A stretch of DNA of 64,000 nt from Sipunculus nudus. Lineage: Eukaryota > Annelida > Sipuncula > Golfingiida > Sipunculidae. A program made the translations under genes and the position numbers. Below are positions 11,460-23,956 of this stretch, piece after piece. How positions within the stretch are numbered: the stretch's first letter is position 1; each line of letters opens with the position of its first letter. The notes under the pieces were generated by a model. The model saw only the letters and a program-made list of their open reading frames with translations. It did not search any database and was not told the origin of the DNA. The stretch is taken from positions 36,450,027-36,514,026 of the forward strand of contig CM049308.1 of NCBI GenBank assembly GCA_026874595.1, written 5' to 3'.

Positions 11460-13326
11460 AAAATAAAAAAAAAATATAATAAGAAAATACAGTTCACTAA
11501 GCAACAGTCCATACATCGGACATATTTTCTTTTTTCAACCATACGACCCATTCTGAAATTTTCACTACAGCTCATTCACATAGAATTTGCTAAGATGTTT
11601 TAGTTCTCATGTAGGCTTACATAATGTACGTATATGCTCCAAACTATCTTTGAATTATATGGACGATACATATTTTTATTTAACACTGGACAAAAAGTCG
11701 AATACTTATAATTTCGAAGTTAATTTAAATTTAATTCAAACATAATTTAGTTTCTTAATCATTTTCTTAATAAAGTTCCTAATACATTCCTTGCTGATTT
11801 AAGGGCACTGCCCGGCGTTCCAAAATTGAGTACTACATTCTTTTATGTGTCCTTCTATTATGTATCCTTTATACTAAAGCCTCCGCAATGTAGAACTGTA
11901 ATACTTAAATTATATAAAATATTAATTATAGTTGCCTTGCCTGCTTGAATCGAATTGAGGCTCTCCACTTTGGTATTTGGCACTTTGTATATTGCTGAAA
12001 TTTATTGATTTTATCTAGATTGTAAAACAATTGAATAAATTTCATATATTTGTCCAGAGCATCATTTATTCCTGCTGCATATGTGTAACAGATAAAGAAA
12101 ATCTCCGGGCATCATGTAAAATATGGATAAACCCCTGGGGCTCCAGATTTTTTTCTTTGGGGTTTTAACTTTTAACATTATGATTTTATATGGTATTTAA
12201 GTTTTAAATATACATGAATATAATAAAAAAATTACCTGTGTGAGAAAACGTTTACAATTAGATATTTTGACAATTACATTTTTTTTTTACCATGCAAAAA
12301 TGGCTGAGCAATATTGAATTAAGTTAAAATATATAGAACCAATTAATTGTTTTGAAATATTTTAAATAACAGTCAGTTTTTTTTTTTAACTTGGAGAATT
12401 TTTATAAGCCACTTTGTAGAGAATATTTAAGCTTTAAAAATTAAATTGAACAACAGTCAAGGAATATGAAGGAAAAAATGTTGAACTCTGTTCAATCAAT
12501 CTCGTTAGACAGCTCAGACCCCCTTGGCATTCGGCCAAGATTATAAGCTCCGTTTACTTTAAGCCAGGGCACATTGTGTTTGATATAGGTCGCCCTTGTG
12601 ACAGGACAAACTTTAATCGTTTTAATTCGTTTTTAAAGCAAATTTGTCAACTATTCCATGATATTATTGCATGGTTAGATAAGAATTGCCGTCTTGTCCA
12701 AATGGGACTGTCAATGTGTACTTGTGCTTAGATACTTCCCTATTTCGAATGATCTTCCCAAATGTAGTTTTTTTTTTTTGCCATTTTTTTTTTCAAAACA
12801 TCATTTCACCTGAACTATTGTTCGAAACATACAATCTCTGACATATGTGATTCTAAATATGTCAACTTAATATACTATTTACTGCCTAAACTTATTTGGA
12901 CGGATTTTATCAAGGAAAACATACAAAAGATAATTTGTGAGGGTTTCAAAATTAAATCTGATGTAAAAACGTAATTTTTAACTTAACTCACAAAACAAAA
13001 ACAAAAAAACTCCTGGGGATTTTTATCTAGATAATCGATTAATTTATAAATGTAGTTTGTATCTGCATTAGACATGCCGAAATAAATTGATTTTTGTTAA
13101 ATATTTAAAATTAAATTAAAACGCTTATAGGTTCAAACATGTTCCATCAAAACGGAGTTTCTGTTAACCAAAATGTAGAGACTCTTCTTAGATTTCAGAA
13201 ATTGTTACTTCATGGGGCCCTAAAGCAGCAGATTGTTCAGTGGAAAGAAAAAACTGAAACAAAGTCTGGTCATACGGAGGACCATGCAGTTCTGCTACCT
13301 TAAAGAAACATAAACTTGTGAAGTAT

Positions 13327-13330
<4 letters not shown>
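11460..13330. other. AT-rich intergenic spacer
   Basis: Between the two divergent genes. Long A and T runs, no ORF or repeat family recognised. Confidence 0.5.

Positions 13331-13331
<1 letters not shown>

Positions 13332-13398
<67 letters not shown>
13332..13398. repeat. (AT)n microsatellite
   Basis: About 33 AT units. Confidence 0.95.
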
Positions 13399-13401
<3 letters not shown>

Positions 13402-14194
13402 TTTAAAGCGTACTTGTGCTTGAAGGACAGGAACTCAATCAAGATTTCTGTCAGGTAGGAAACTCATTGCGGGGTCCCCAGAGACTGACCGGCCAGTACT
13501 ATGCATTTCAGGGCTGACGCACCAGTGAGTTGTAATGCTGCTTCTGTGTGAATGTGTTTCAGTGCATGAGAAGCAGGGTTGTGTCACTACTTGTGAGCAT
13601 GCATGCAGCACTCCAGATGGTGTAAGCTGGTCTGTTCATTGTGCTAATAGACACCTGTCTATGCCTCACCAACTGATGTTACAGACACTGGGGCAGGATG
13701 TTATTACATGACTTTTGACTTATATTCCATACACTCACTCATTCGGTTTATGTCTATCTGTACTTTGATTTCTGGTCTTTGTGAAACATGCAGAGCCGGA
13801 GCACCATCTGCAGAACATGTATATTGGGAAAATATAGACCCTCCCCTGTCATGTAAGTTTCAGTGATATTTAGTGAATTATAAGGAAAAGTAGGTTAATA
13901 TGTGCAGAAAATAATAAGAAAGTGATCACAGACAAGTCAGTATAATTGGGACGGTTTGATCTGTGGTCCCCTTTTGAATGTATGGGGCATTTAACAATTA
14001 ATAGAATCTACAAAAAAATAAAGGGCATGTTTGTAATGAACAATTAACTTTTCAAAAATGCATTTGATCGTTGTTTTGCTGTGCAAACAGCATAACGGCA
14101 TTATCATTATATCTACTAGTCATTTCATTATTGCTTGCCGGAAATCTTCGATTTCGGCAAGCATGTTCGTCAGTTGCGTATGTCTGTTTGTCTT

Positions 14195-14250
14195 TTTGTT
14201 TGTTTGTTTGTTTGTTTGTTTGTTTGTTTGTTTGTTTGTTTGTTTGTTTG
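14195..14250. repeat. (TTTG)n microsatellite
   Basis: About 14 TTTG units inside the Helentron-like element, just after its 5' hairpin. A two-unit trace recurs at 15918 before the second module. Confidence 0.9.
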
Positions 14251-14639
14251 TCACGACTCTCCAGGTCACACTTTTGCATCAATCAACTTGAAAATTACAG
14301 GCTTGATTGACAAACCGATTTCTAGGTGCCCTATTGTTTTGGGTCAACATTGCTCCAAGGTCAAGGGTCAAGGTCACGACAGGTATGGTTAACGGTTTTT
14401 GCACTATAACTTCGCCATAAATAGGCTTATCCACTTCTGCAATAGCTCATTTTTTTCGTCATCACCTGGCCTTTCTTTTGACATGTAGCTTACTCAAATT
14501 TGCCGTTACCATGGTTACATTTTTTGGGCAAAAATCATGGAAATTGGAAATAACACGACTATTTTTTGTAACTTTGTCAGTTTTTAAGCTAGGCAGATCT
14601 AGTTTTCGGCATTTTGTTCCACATGACCAGCTTGACACG

Positions 14640-15916
14640 ACAGAACTGGAAGTCAGGCCAAATCTCGCACCATATCTCGTCAAACGAGAAAAAACGAGAC
14701 TTCGCGGAAATGCTTATAACTCGGCGACTTTTACAGCTAGACAGGTCTGGTTTTCGGCATTTTGTTCCACCAAACAAGCTTGACACGACAGAGCTGCAAG
14801 ACAGGCCAAATCTCGCACCGTATCTCGTCAAACGAGAAAACACGGGATTTCACGGAAATGCTTATAACTGGGCCAGTTTTACAGCTAGGCACGTCTGGTT
14901 TTCGGCATTTAGTTCCACTAGACCAGCTTGACACGACAGATATGCAAGTGCCGTAACCATGGTTACATTTTTTGGGCAAAAATCATGGAAATTGGAAATA
15001 ACACGACCATTTTTTGTAACTTTGTCAGTTTTTAAGGTAGGCAGATCTAGTTTTCGGCATTTTGTTCCACATGACCAGCTTGACACTACAGAACTGAAAG
15101 TCACGCCAAATCTCGCGCCATATCTCGTCAAACGAGAAAAAACGAGACTTCCCGGAAATGCTTATAACTCGGCGACTTTTACAGCTAGACAGGTCTGGTT
15201 TTCGGCATTTCGTTCCACCGAACAAGCTTGACACGACAGAGCTGCAAGACAGGCCAAATCTCGCACCGTATCTCGTCAAACGAGAAAACACGGGATTTCA
15301 CGGAAATGCTTATAACTGGGCAAGTTTTACAGCTAGACACGTCTGGTTTTCGGCATTTAGTTCCACTAGACCAGCTTGACACGACAGATATGAAGTCTAG
15401 CAAAATCTCGCACCGTATCTCGTCAAACGAGAAAACACGGGATTTCACGGAAATGCTTATAACTGGGCCAGTTTTACAGCTAGACAGGTCTGGTTTCCGC
15501 CATTTCCTTCCACATGACCAGCTTGATACGATAGATGTGCAAGTCAGGCCAAATCTCGCACCGCATCTCGTCAAACGAGAAAACACGAGATTTCACGGAA
15601 ATGCTTTTAACTCGGCGAGTTTTACAGCTAGACAGGTCTGGTTTTCGGCATTTTGTTCCACTAGACCAGCTTGACACGACAGACATGCATGTCAGGCAAA
15701 ATCTCGCACCGTATCCCGTCAAACGAGAAAACACGAGATTTCACGGAACTGCAGCTAGACAGGTCTAGTTTTCGGCATTTAGTTCCACATGACCGGCTTG
15801 ACATGACAGAACTCCAAGTCAGGCACAATCTCGCACCGTATCTCGTCAAACGAGAAAACACGAGATTTCACCAAAATGCTTTTAACTCGGCGATTTTTAC
15901 AGGTACGAAGGTCTAG
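14640..15916 (+). repeat. ~150-bp satellite array, module 1
   Basis: Monomers each contain TCTCGTCAAACGAGA (6-bp stem, 3-base loop) followed by gatttcacggaaatgcttataactcggcgacttttacagctagacaggtctggttttcggcatt-type sequence. Hairpins recur near 14676, 14825, 15125, 15274, 15420, 15569 and 15840; the copy near 15714 is changed (TCCCGT). 14950-15010 repeats part of the leader. Confidence 0.8.
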
Positions 15917-16799
15917 TTTGTTTGTTTGTCACGACTCTCCAGGCCACACTTTTGCATCAATCAACTTGAAACTTACAGGCTTGATTGACAAACCGATTTA
16001 TTAAGTGCCCTATTGGTTTTGGTCAGCATCGCTCCAAATTCAAGGGTCAAGGTCACGACAGGTATGGTTAACGGTTTTTGCACTATAACTTCGCCATAAA
16101 TAGGCTTATCCACTTCTGCAATAGCTCATTTTTTTTCGTCATCACTTGGCCTTTCTTTTGACATGTAGCTTACTTAAATTTGCCGTTACCATGGTTACAT
16201 TTTTTGGGCAAAAATCATGGAAATTGGAAAAAACACGACCATTTTTTGTTACTTTGTCAATTTTTAAGCTACAGACGTCTGGTTTTGGTCATTATGTACC
16301 TTATAGGCAGCTTGACATGATAAAACTGAAAGTCTCGCCAAATCTCGCACCATTTCTCGTCAAACGAGAGTCTTCGAGATTTCATTAAATATGACCTACA
16401 GGTTGCATTTTTTTAACAATGGCTTTGAAATTGATATATTTTGTGTTATGTATAAATATCTCGAAATCTGTTTTTCATTTTTTGGAAATAGCCACCAGGG
16501 GGCGTGGTACCTAAAACACTGTAACATATCATTTTTCTGCAATATCTAAAATAATTTTAAACATGGCACAATTTTTATCGTTGTATCTTAAACTAGGAAC
16601 ATTGGCTTATTCCTCCGCACATGTAGCTTTGTGCTGCCGTTACCATTGTTACCAAATTTGTGGGTTTAACTTGACGATCTGAAAATATGCAGTTTTTGGC
16701 TTCTATCTCGGTTAATATTTATGTTTCAAGGGTCTAGTTTTTTGCATAAGGCTGCTTCCCCTTGGTTCTAAGTCATTCAATTGCAAGTCTCGTCAAATT

Positions 16800-17860
16800 T
16801 CGCTCAGTTTATCGTCAAACGAGAAAAAAACGAGATTTCACTGAAATGCTTATAACTCGGCGACTTTTACAGCTACACAGGTCTAGTTTTCGGCATTTCA
16901 TAACATATGACCAGCTTGACACGCCAGAAAAGAAAGGCCAAATCTCGCACCATTTCTCGTCAAACGAGAAAACACGAGATATCATGGAAATGCTTATAAC
17001 TCGGCGACTTTTACAGCTACACAGGTCTAGTTTTTGGCATTTGGTAACATTTGGCCAACTTGACATAGTAAAACAGCGATACTTGGCGAAATCTCGCACT
17101 ATATCTGGTCAAATGTGGAAAAATGAGATTTCACAGAAATGCATATAAGTCGGCGACTTTCACGGCTAGACAGGTCTAGTTTTTGGCATTCATTAACATT
17201 TGGACGGCTTGACATGAAAAACCTGCAAGACTGGCCAAATCTCGCACCATATCTCGTCAAACGATAAAAAAGGAGATTTAACAGAAATGCTAATAACTCG
17301 GCGACTTTTACAGCTAGACAGATGTAGTTTTCGCCATTTCATAACATTAAGAGAGTTTGATATGACAAATCTACAAGACTGGCCAAATCCTGCACCATAT
17401 CTCGTCAAACGAGAAAACACGAGAGTACACGGAAATGCTTATAACTCGGCGACTTTTACAGCTAGACGGATCTAGTTTTCGCCATTTCGTAACGTTTAGC
17501 CGTCTTGAAATAATAAAACTGCTCGTCTTGCCAAATCTCGTACTATATCTCGTCAAGCGAGAAAAAAACATGATTTCACGTAAATGCTGATAACACGGTG
17601 ACTTTTGCAGCTAGACAGGTCTAGTTTTCGGTATTTTGTAATATTTGACAAACCTGACATGACAAAACTGGAAATCTCGCCAAAGCTCGCACCATTTCCC
17701 GTCAAACGAGAAAACACGACATTTCATGCAAATGCTTATAACTCAGCGGCTTTTATAGCTAGACAGGTCTGGTTTTCGGCATTTCATATCATTTGGCCAG
17801 CTTGACATGACAAACCTGAAAACGTCTCACTGCTTCTTGTCAAACGAGATTAACGGAATT
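16800..17860 (+). repeat. ~150-bp satellite array, module 2
   Basis: The same monomer, more diverged, with hairpin sites near 16810, 16958, 17107 (decayed), 17249, 17400, 17549, 17699 and 17835. Spacing stays close to 149 bp. Confidence 0.75.
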
Positions 17861-18155
17861 TCATGAAAAAATTTTGAACTTGGTCCCTTTTACACTAGAA
17901 AGATATGCAGCTGTTAAAGGTCAGCATGCATAAATAAACATATTATCCGTTTCTGCTGCCCCCCCCCCCCCATGTTGCTCATTCATATAACTGTTTCTAC
18001 ATGCTTTCTCTGTCTATCTGTCTGTATCATTTCCATTTCCGGCAAGCGCGTGACCTCTGGTCATCTTGTTTTGGAATTTCTTTGTCAGAAAATGATTTTA
18101 TCAGGAAAATCACGACAGAAATTAAAGAGACTCTTGTTAAGTAAACATTAAATAT

Positions 18156-18158
<3 letters not shown>

Positions 18159-18193
<35 letters not shown>
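18159..18193. repeat. (AT)n microsatellite
   Basis: About 17 AT units. Confidence 0.9.
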
Positions 18194-18196
<3 letters not shown>

Positions 18197-18833
18197 GTAT
18201 GCAAATGGCAGATCAGAGTAACCCACTGCCAAGTTAAAGTATTATACTTAACATCTGAAAGTTTGCACGTCGAGGCTTTCTATAAGCCAACTGATTCGGC
18301 CGAGGTGTTTCGAATGCTTTTGACAAGACCCTGTTATTTTGTCTTTTATTTTCGCGATCTCTTCGCTTGTCAAGACTGTTTCTTTCCAAAAAACTTACAG
18401 TTAAAAAATGTATTTTCTATTCACTACCTGTCAACCAATTCATTTGCGCCTATCACGAAGTACTTCCACTGTTGTGTGGCTGTTGAATATAGTTAGGAGA
18501 CCGATTCTATAGTCGACATCAAGTTATGTAAACAACTAAATATAATATTTGTGTGAATACATTTACTGTCAAGCAGAATCTTTTCAAAAATCAAAACACT
18601 TTAAGGTGAAAGCTCCATTTTTTTTGCGAATTCCAGTGGGTACAGTTGGAAATTCATTTCAGGTTCGCAAAATGCATCATAAGATCGCTGATGTGGCGCC
18701 GCAAGTATTCAGTCATATATATATTGAACTGATCATCACTTAATATAATGCGCCATTCTGGTATCTAAATTATCTCAGCTTGCATTATTGAATCGGCCGC
18801 CTCCCTAAATACTCATCTAGAGATCCATTATCC

Positions 18834-18999
18834 GTGGTGTATAACACGATAATACAGCCTCATATAGACTATGCTATAAGTGTAAGGGGGAACAGACTAA
18901 CAAAGCTGGATAAGGGGAGGATACAAAAATGTTAAACCGGGCAGCCCGTATCATTACTGGATGTTTTAATTTTAATTATCTAAGTGCAAAATACAAACT
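18834..18999 (+). pseudogene. Non-LTR retrotransposon RT thumb fragment
   Basis: VVYNTIIQPHIDYAISV, then NRLTKLDKGRIQK, a frame shift, and MLNRAARIITGCFNFNYL. The DYA(I/V) and RAARIITG blocks are typical of CR1/L2/Jockey-like RT thumbs. It runs into a (TA)n microsatellite. Confidence 0.7.
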
Positions 19000-19001
19000 T
19001 G

Positions 19002-19004
<3 letters not shown>

Positions 19005-19081
<77 letters not shown>
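19005..19081. repeat. (AT)n microsatellite
   Basis: About 38 AT units abutting the RT thumb fragment. Confidence 0.95.
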
Positions 19082-19082
<1 letters not shown>

Positions 19083-19396
19083 TGGTACATATATACATTC
19101 ATACATCTACTAAAGACTATTCCTTCTAAATAAAATTGTTAATAAACAATGTAGACCTTCTTTACTAGCTTTACTTTACTGTAATCATATTGAAAACTTA
19201 ATTATTTTACAGATGGTTTAGATTTATTATTAAAAGGCGATTGTGTAAAAGGGTTTATCTGGGGACAATCCATTCCAATTGAGTGAACCAGCGTCTTCCG
19301 AGGCAGAAAAAGTTAATTTTGTTAAAAAAAATTAATAAATGTTCATTTATCAAGCACCTGTTCCTTAGCATGTGAACTTCTTGAAATTGAATTTAA

Positions 19397-19860
19397 TTAA
19401 AGGGACCCAATCACCTACTGACCTTTATAAACTATAGGTAATCCCTTGGAACTTTCATAAAATTAGGTCAGAAAACTAGGATACCACAGCGCACAGGCTG
19501 CTTGTTTTGTTTATATGAACGTGTTTATAATATGTGGGGGCCGCCAAAATAATCAAAACTAATTCAACCATCTGGCAGCAAGTCAGATAAGCCAGAGCGT
19601 TTCAAACGTGGTTTTGCAACAAGTGACCTTTCTACCTCTTCATAAATGCATTCTACCACCTTAGGTTACATGTTATTCCCGTCTGTCAACATTGCTGTGT
19701 TTACAAACATGTTGTTCATTAACAAGTTCACACATCTTTCATGAAGGCCTCATAAGAACTTTCACTCCAAAATTTTTCCTTAAATCATTAATATATACAG
19801 AGAGGAAGGCAGAAATTACATGATTTCTTTTTCTAAAGGTAGGGGATTGGGCACCTTTAA
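19397..19860. mobile_element. TTAA-flanked MITE, copy 1
   Basis: Ends TTAAAGGGACCCAATCACCT and, inverted, TTAAAGGTGCCCAATCCCCT; about 460 bp, with no coding capacity. TTAA at both ends suggests piggyBac-type mobilisation, but TTAA is palindromic and could instead be part of the inverted repeat. A second copy is at 52267-52917. Confidence 0.6.
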
Positions 19861-19869
19861 AGGTATTTT

Positions 19870-20680
19870 GATAATCCAGCTAGTTATTAAAATATATTAT
19901 GGTTGACACTAGCTATATATAATCTATGTTAGACTTTATCTATGGCTTAAGAGACTTTAAAAACTTAAATGAGCACATGTTTGTACGCGATCGAATATTT
20001 TTCATCCCTTTTTATAATAAAATTATTGAGATCAATTAAGATAGATATGGTTATTTATATTCGTTGGTACTCTGCCTAATTACAAGAATAAACCATAATT
20101 GATTACAATATAATTAATTTATTTATAAATTTTAAATTGAAACAAAATATTCCCAAGGATGAAAGGAGCATCCTCATGATTCTAATCTGACACCAACCAA
20201 TGGTAAAATAGCAGAAGCCTTCTGCAAAAAAATAGTCTTGTTAAATAACATAAAGTTTGCTCATCGGGCCTATTGTACCCATTATTATTCCAGACAGCTC
20301 AAAATCATGATTGCATATATGAGCACTACGGAAATATTTTTTGTTTGGAAAATTTTAATTTTATCCTAGGTATATTTCGGGATGCATTTTCAAAATATTA
20401 TATAAATATATACTGATTCCCTGAGAAGAAAAATCAGTCAATCAATATGCAAGGAAAAATAGTAACAGACTACTATTTCCTTGACATATGTAAGGGAGAG
20501 GATCGTATAAATACTTTTTTAAGCATACTGAACATCAATTTAAAGAAGATTTTTGTAATATTTTCGCTCTTATTATATTTATCTAAATGTTAGTAATTTT
20601 ACAATTGATATAAATCTAAATAAAGTCGAAAAACTGGCAAATGTTGTACATGATATTCTTGTAAAGTAATTCTCCCCACC
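19870..20680. other. AT-rich upstream region of B3GALNT2
   Basis: No recognised repeat or ORF. No TATA box could be placed with confidence. Confidence 0.4.
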
Positions 20681-20684
20681 CATC

Positions 20685-20699
20685 ATGTCTGCGCCCTGA
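20685..20699 (+). promoter_or_regulatory. Upstream ORF in B3GALNT2 5' leader
   Basis: ATG TCT GCG CCC TGA lies 23 bp before the B3GALNT2 ATG and encodes MSAP-stop. If the transcript starts upstream, this four-codon uORF could reduce initiation at the main start. Its first 12 bases are identical to the first four codons of HHAT. Confidence 0.4.
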
Positions 20700-20722
20700 A
20701 CCAAAACAAATCGCCGGCAAAC

Positions 20723-20834
20723 ATGGCTGAGAAGCTGGCCTTCCTAGCATTTCTTGTTCCAGTGTTTATAGCGTACGTGATTCTTGATTACAGAGAAGAA
20801 TTCATCCAGCTTATCAGGAAACACTCAGATTCAG
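20723..20834 (+). CDS. B3GALNT2: B3GALNT2 exon 1, signal anchor
   Basis: Encodes MAEKLAFLAFLVPVFIAYVI then a charged stretch. This is a short cytoplasmic tail plus one membrane span, as expected for a type II glycosyltransferase. Donor GTAATC; leaves phase 1. A transposon pair begins only ~90 bp into the intron. Confidence 0.75.
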
Positions 20835-21860
20835 GTAATCAGATGCACTATTCAATTGTTATTTCAGCATTAATCGCATTTACATTGCATCGGATATCGC
20901 ATTTCAGATGACTGAGCTGAGTTTGACGGTACTGGGTAAAAGGCATATAATAAAACCAGGAAAAACTCGGAAATTCTCGGAAAAACTCGGAAATTAATAA
21001 AACTCGGAAAAATGGCCGGAAAAGAAGATAAACACACGAGGAAGAATAATTCAAATGATTCATTTAACAGAGAAAGATTCAGTGCGACCATACAGCTGTT
21101 TTTTATTTGCTTAAAATGAATAAAACTACTTTAACCGACCCTATTTAGTGTTGATCACACTGTAAATTTCCTGCGTCCGCCATCTTGGAGTCATGGTATG
21201 TCGGAAAAAAAAGTTGTCCGCTCGGAAATAAAGTAAATTTATGTTAACACTTTGTTAAACTGCCACATTATGGAACAAATCGTACATATTTTTTAAATAA
21301 ACCCAATTTATACTTCTTTTGGCAATCAAACCTATTTAATTTACACCAATCTAACTTTTAGAACTGGCGAGGACCCCTTCCTTGCTGTGGGGATCATTCC
21401 CTGATATAATTTTCTGTACAAGTCACAGATAAAACACCGTTAGGTTTTAGCTTCATTAGAAAACATGGAAAAATAAAAAAAGTAAATCATCGACAAATAT
21501 ACTGTTTATTTAGTAAACAATTCATGTTAATAAAAGATATATACAAGTACAACATATTATAATGGAGTTGTTGATATATAAATGATATAGGTATCTGTGA
21601 ATCATTTTCAATATGAGATATTATGCACATGAAAAGATTCACAAAAGTCACTTGGCACATTAGTGTTTAAACTATACAATGATAAAAGTTATTATTGTTC
21701 TCAAGGATTCAATTGAAACATTTCCACATCTACAGTGTAGTTACAATATGGAATTCCTTAAAACTTAAAATTTCTCATAACATTAAAAAAAATCATGACA
21801 AATACATATATTTTATTCAGAATTGTATGCACAGTGAGCATTGTTTAGGAATATATGTAA

Positions 21861-21905
<45 letters not shown>

Positions 21906-23908
21906 ATATGCTTCATGTCATAACTTGTTACTCTTTAAAACAAAATTTATATTTTAATTAAGTCATATGATTCCGGAAATGTTGAAAATACATATATGGT
22001 TGAAAAATGTGGGTAATCATGGTATAATGAATTGTTTACTAAATAAACAGCATATTTGTCGATGATTCACGTTTTAATTTGTCCATGTTTTCTAACAAAG
22101 CTGAAACTGACGATGTTCTGTCTGTGACTTACGCAGGAAAATTATATCAGGGAATGGTCCCTGGAGCAAGAAGCTCTAGCAAGTTCTAAAAGTTTGATTG
22201 GTAAAAATTAAATAGATTTGGATGCCAAAAAAGTATTAATTTCGATTTATTTAAAATAGTTATGCTTTATTTCATAATGTGATTGTTTAACAAAGTGTTA
22301 AAGAAACATTTACTTTATTTCCGAGGGGACAACTTTTTTTCGACATACCATGACTCCAAGATGGCGGACGCAGGAATTTTACAGGGTGATCAACACGAAA
22401 AGGGTCGGTTAAAAGTAGTTTTATTCCTTTTAAGAAATAAAAAAATAAACTGTATAAGCTCACTGAATTATTCTATGTTAAATGAATCATTTGAATTACT
22501 CTTTTACATGTGTTTTTATGCTTTTCCGGCCATTTTTCCGAGTTTTATTAATTTCCGAGTTTTTCCGAGAATTTCCGAGATTTTCCGGGTTTTATTATAT
22601 GCCTGGGTAAAAGCCGGGACTCCCGGCCGGGAGCCGGGAGTACCCGGGTCCCGGAAAAAGCCGGGACTAAGGATTAACAAGCGGACCGTATCAAACATGC
22701 TCAATTTGTTATACAATAATTAAAGCACGTATACCCAAGTATTAGTCCTAAACATATTTCGCTAATTCGTTCTTTAAACACAGAGTTATTTTTAAATGAT
22801 GTTTGCAAAATGGGTAAAAGCCGGGAGTAACTCCCGGCCAGGGTGGCTGGTGTCACGTAAATATATGTTCTCCCGAGCTTATGAGACCCCTCCAGACTGG
22901 TATCTTTTTAAAGGGGCCCCATGCATATACTGACCTGTGTAATTTTTAAAAGTATCTCTAGCCACACACACACACGGACACATATATGTACCCGGGTCCC
23001 AGAAAAAGCCGGGACTAAGGATTAACAAGCGGACCGTATCAAACATGCTCAATTTGTTATACAATAATTAAAGCACGTATACCCAAGTATTAGTCCTAAA
23101 CATATTTCGCTAATTCATCTTTAAACACAGAGTTATTTTTAAATGATGTTTGCAAAACGGGTAAAAGCCGGGAGTAACTCCCGGCCGGGGTGGCTGGTGT
23201 CACATAAATATATGTTCTCCCGAGCTTATGAGACGCTTTGTCATTCCATTAAGAAACTGCCAGGAGCAGTGTGTCAACCTTTCGCCAGGCAAATTTGATT
23301 AAAGAGTGATAAAAATGTCTGTTTCCCAGTCGGAGCCACGAGGAGACAGTTGACATTCCGACCAATATTTTATTTATTTATTTTTATTTCACTCATATAA
23401 ACTAAGAAGTGCGCTATAATGTGTCTATCTCTTACTAAAACAGCCACAAATTTTTGTAAGTAAACTGATGACATTATTCACAATAAGGTCTATTTAATTA
23501 TCATTTTTTTCTTTTTTTGAGTAATTAAAAAATAAAACGAAGATGTTTACTAAAGAAATAAATTGATTGATGATAAAACAGTGTGAATATTTTTTGCTGT
23601 CACTAACCATTCTTCAGCTAATCTTTTTCTTCTAATTATTCAGTTTATTTATTTTCAAGCTGTCCGAACATCCTTTTTATTTACTTTTATTCATAAACTC
23701 ATTTTTGGTATTTTAGTAATTTTATAATAAAATGGAAATGAAGAAGGTTAATAAAGAAATAAATTAAATTATGATAAAACAGTGTGAAAGGTTCCGCTGT
23801 ACTGTATGTTACTAACCATTCTTTAACTAATAATTTCTTCTAATTATTAAGTATATTTTAAGTATATTTAAATATATATAATAAAAATTTGCATTGGGTA
23901 TATATATA

Positions 23909-23956
<48 letters not shown>

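Larger units (their letters stand above)
14133..18069 (+). mobile_element. Helentron-like element with ~150-bp hairpin-bearing monomers
   Basis: The 5' end is GCTTGCCGGAAAT (14133-14145) in a hairpin with the following ATTTCGGCAAGC. Its exact inverse ATTTCCGGCAAGC sits at 18035-18047, not at the end. It is followed by the small hairpin TGACCTCTGGTCA (18051-18063) and TCTTGT. This asymmetric inverted-repeat plan, with a tandem core, fits Helentron/HINE-type rolling-circle elements. The core is two modules (14250-15917 and 15918-17870), each with the same ~350-bp leader (cacgactctccaggtcaca…) and then about seven or eight ~150-bp monomers. No Rep/helicase gene is present, so it is non-autonomous. 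Confidence 0.65.

Noticed and set aside
14052-14392. CLFV / TNKQ repeat peptides
   Set aside because: Translation of the (TTTG)n microsatellite.
14592-15768. Proteins of 100-148 codons in the 150-bp satellite
   Set aside because: Overlapping open frames on both strands with the same tandem text; explained by the repeat monomer.
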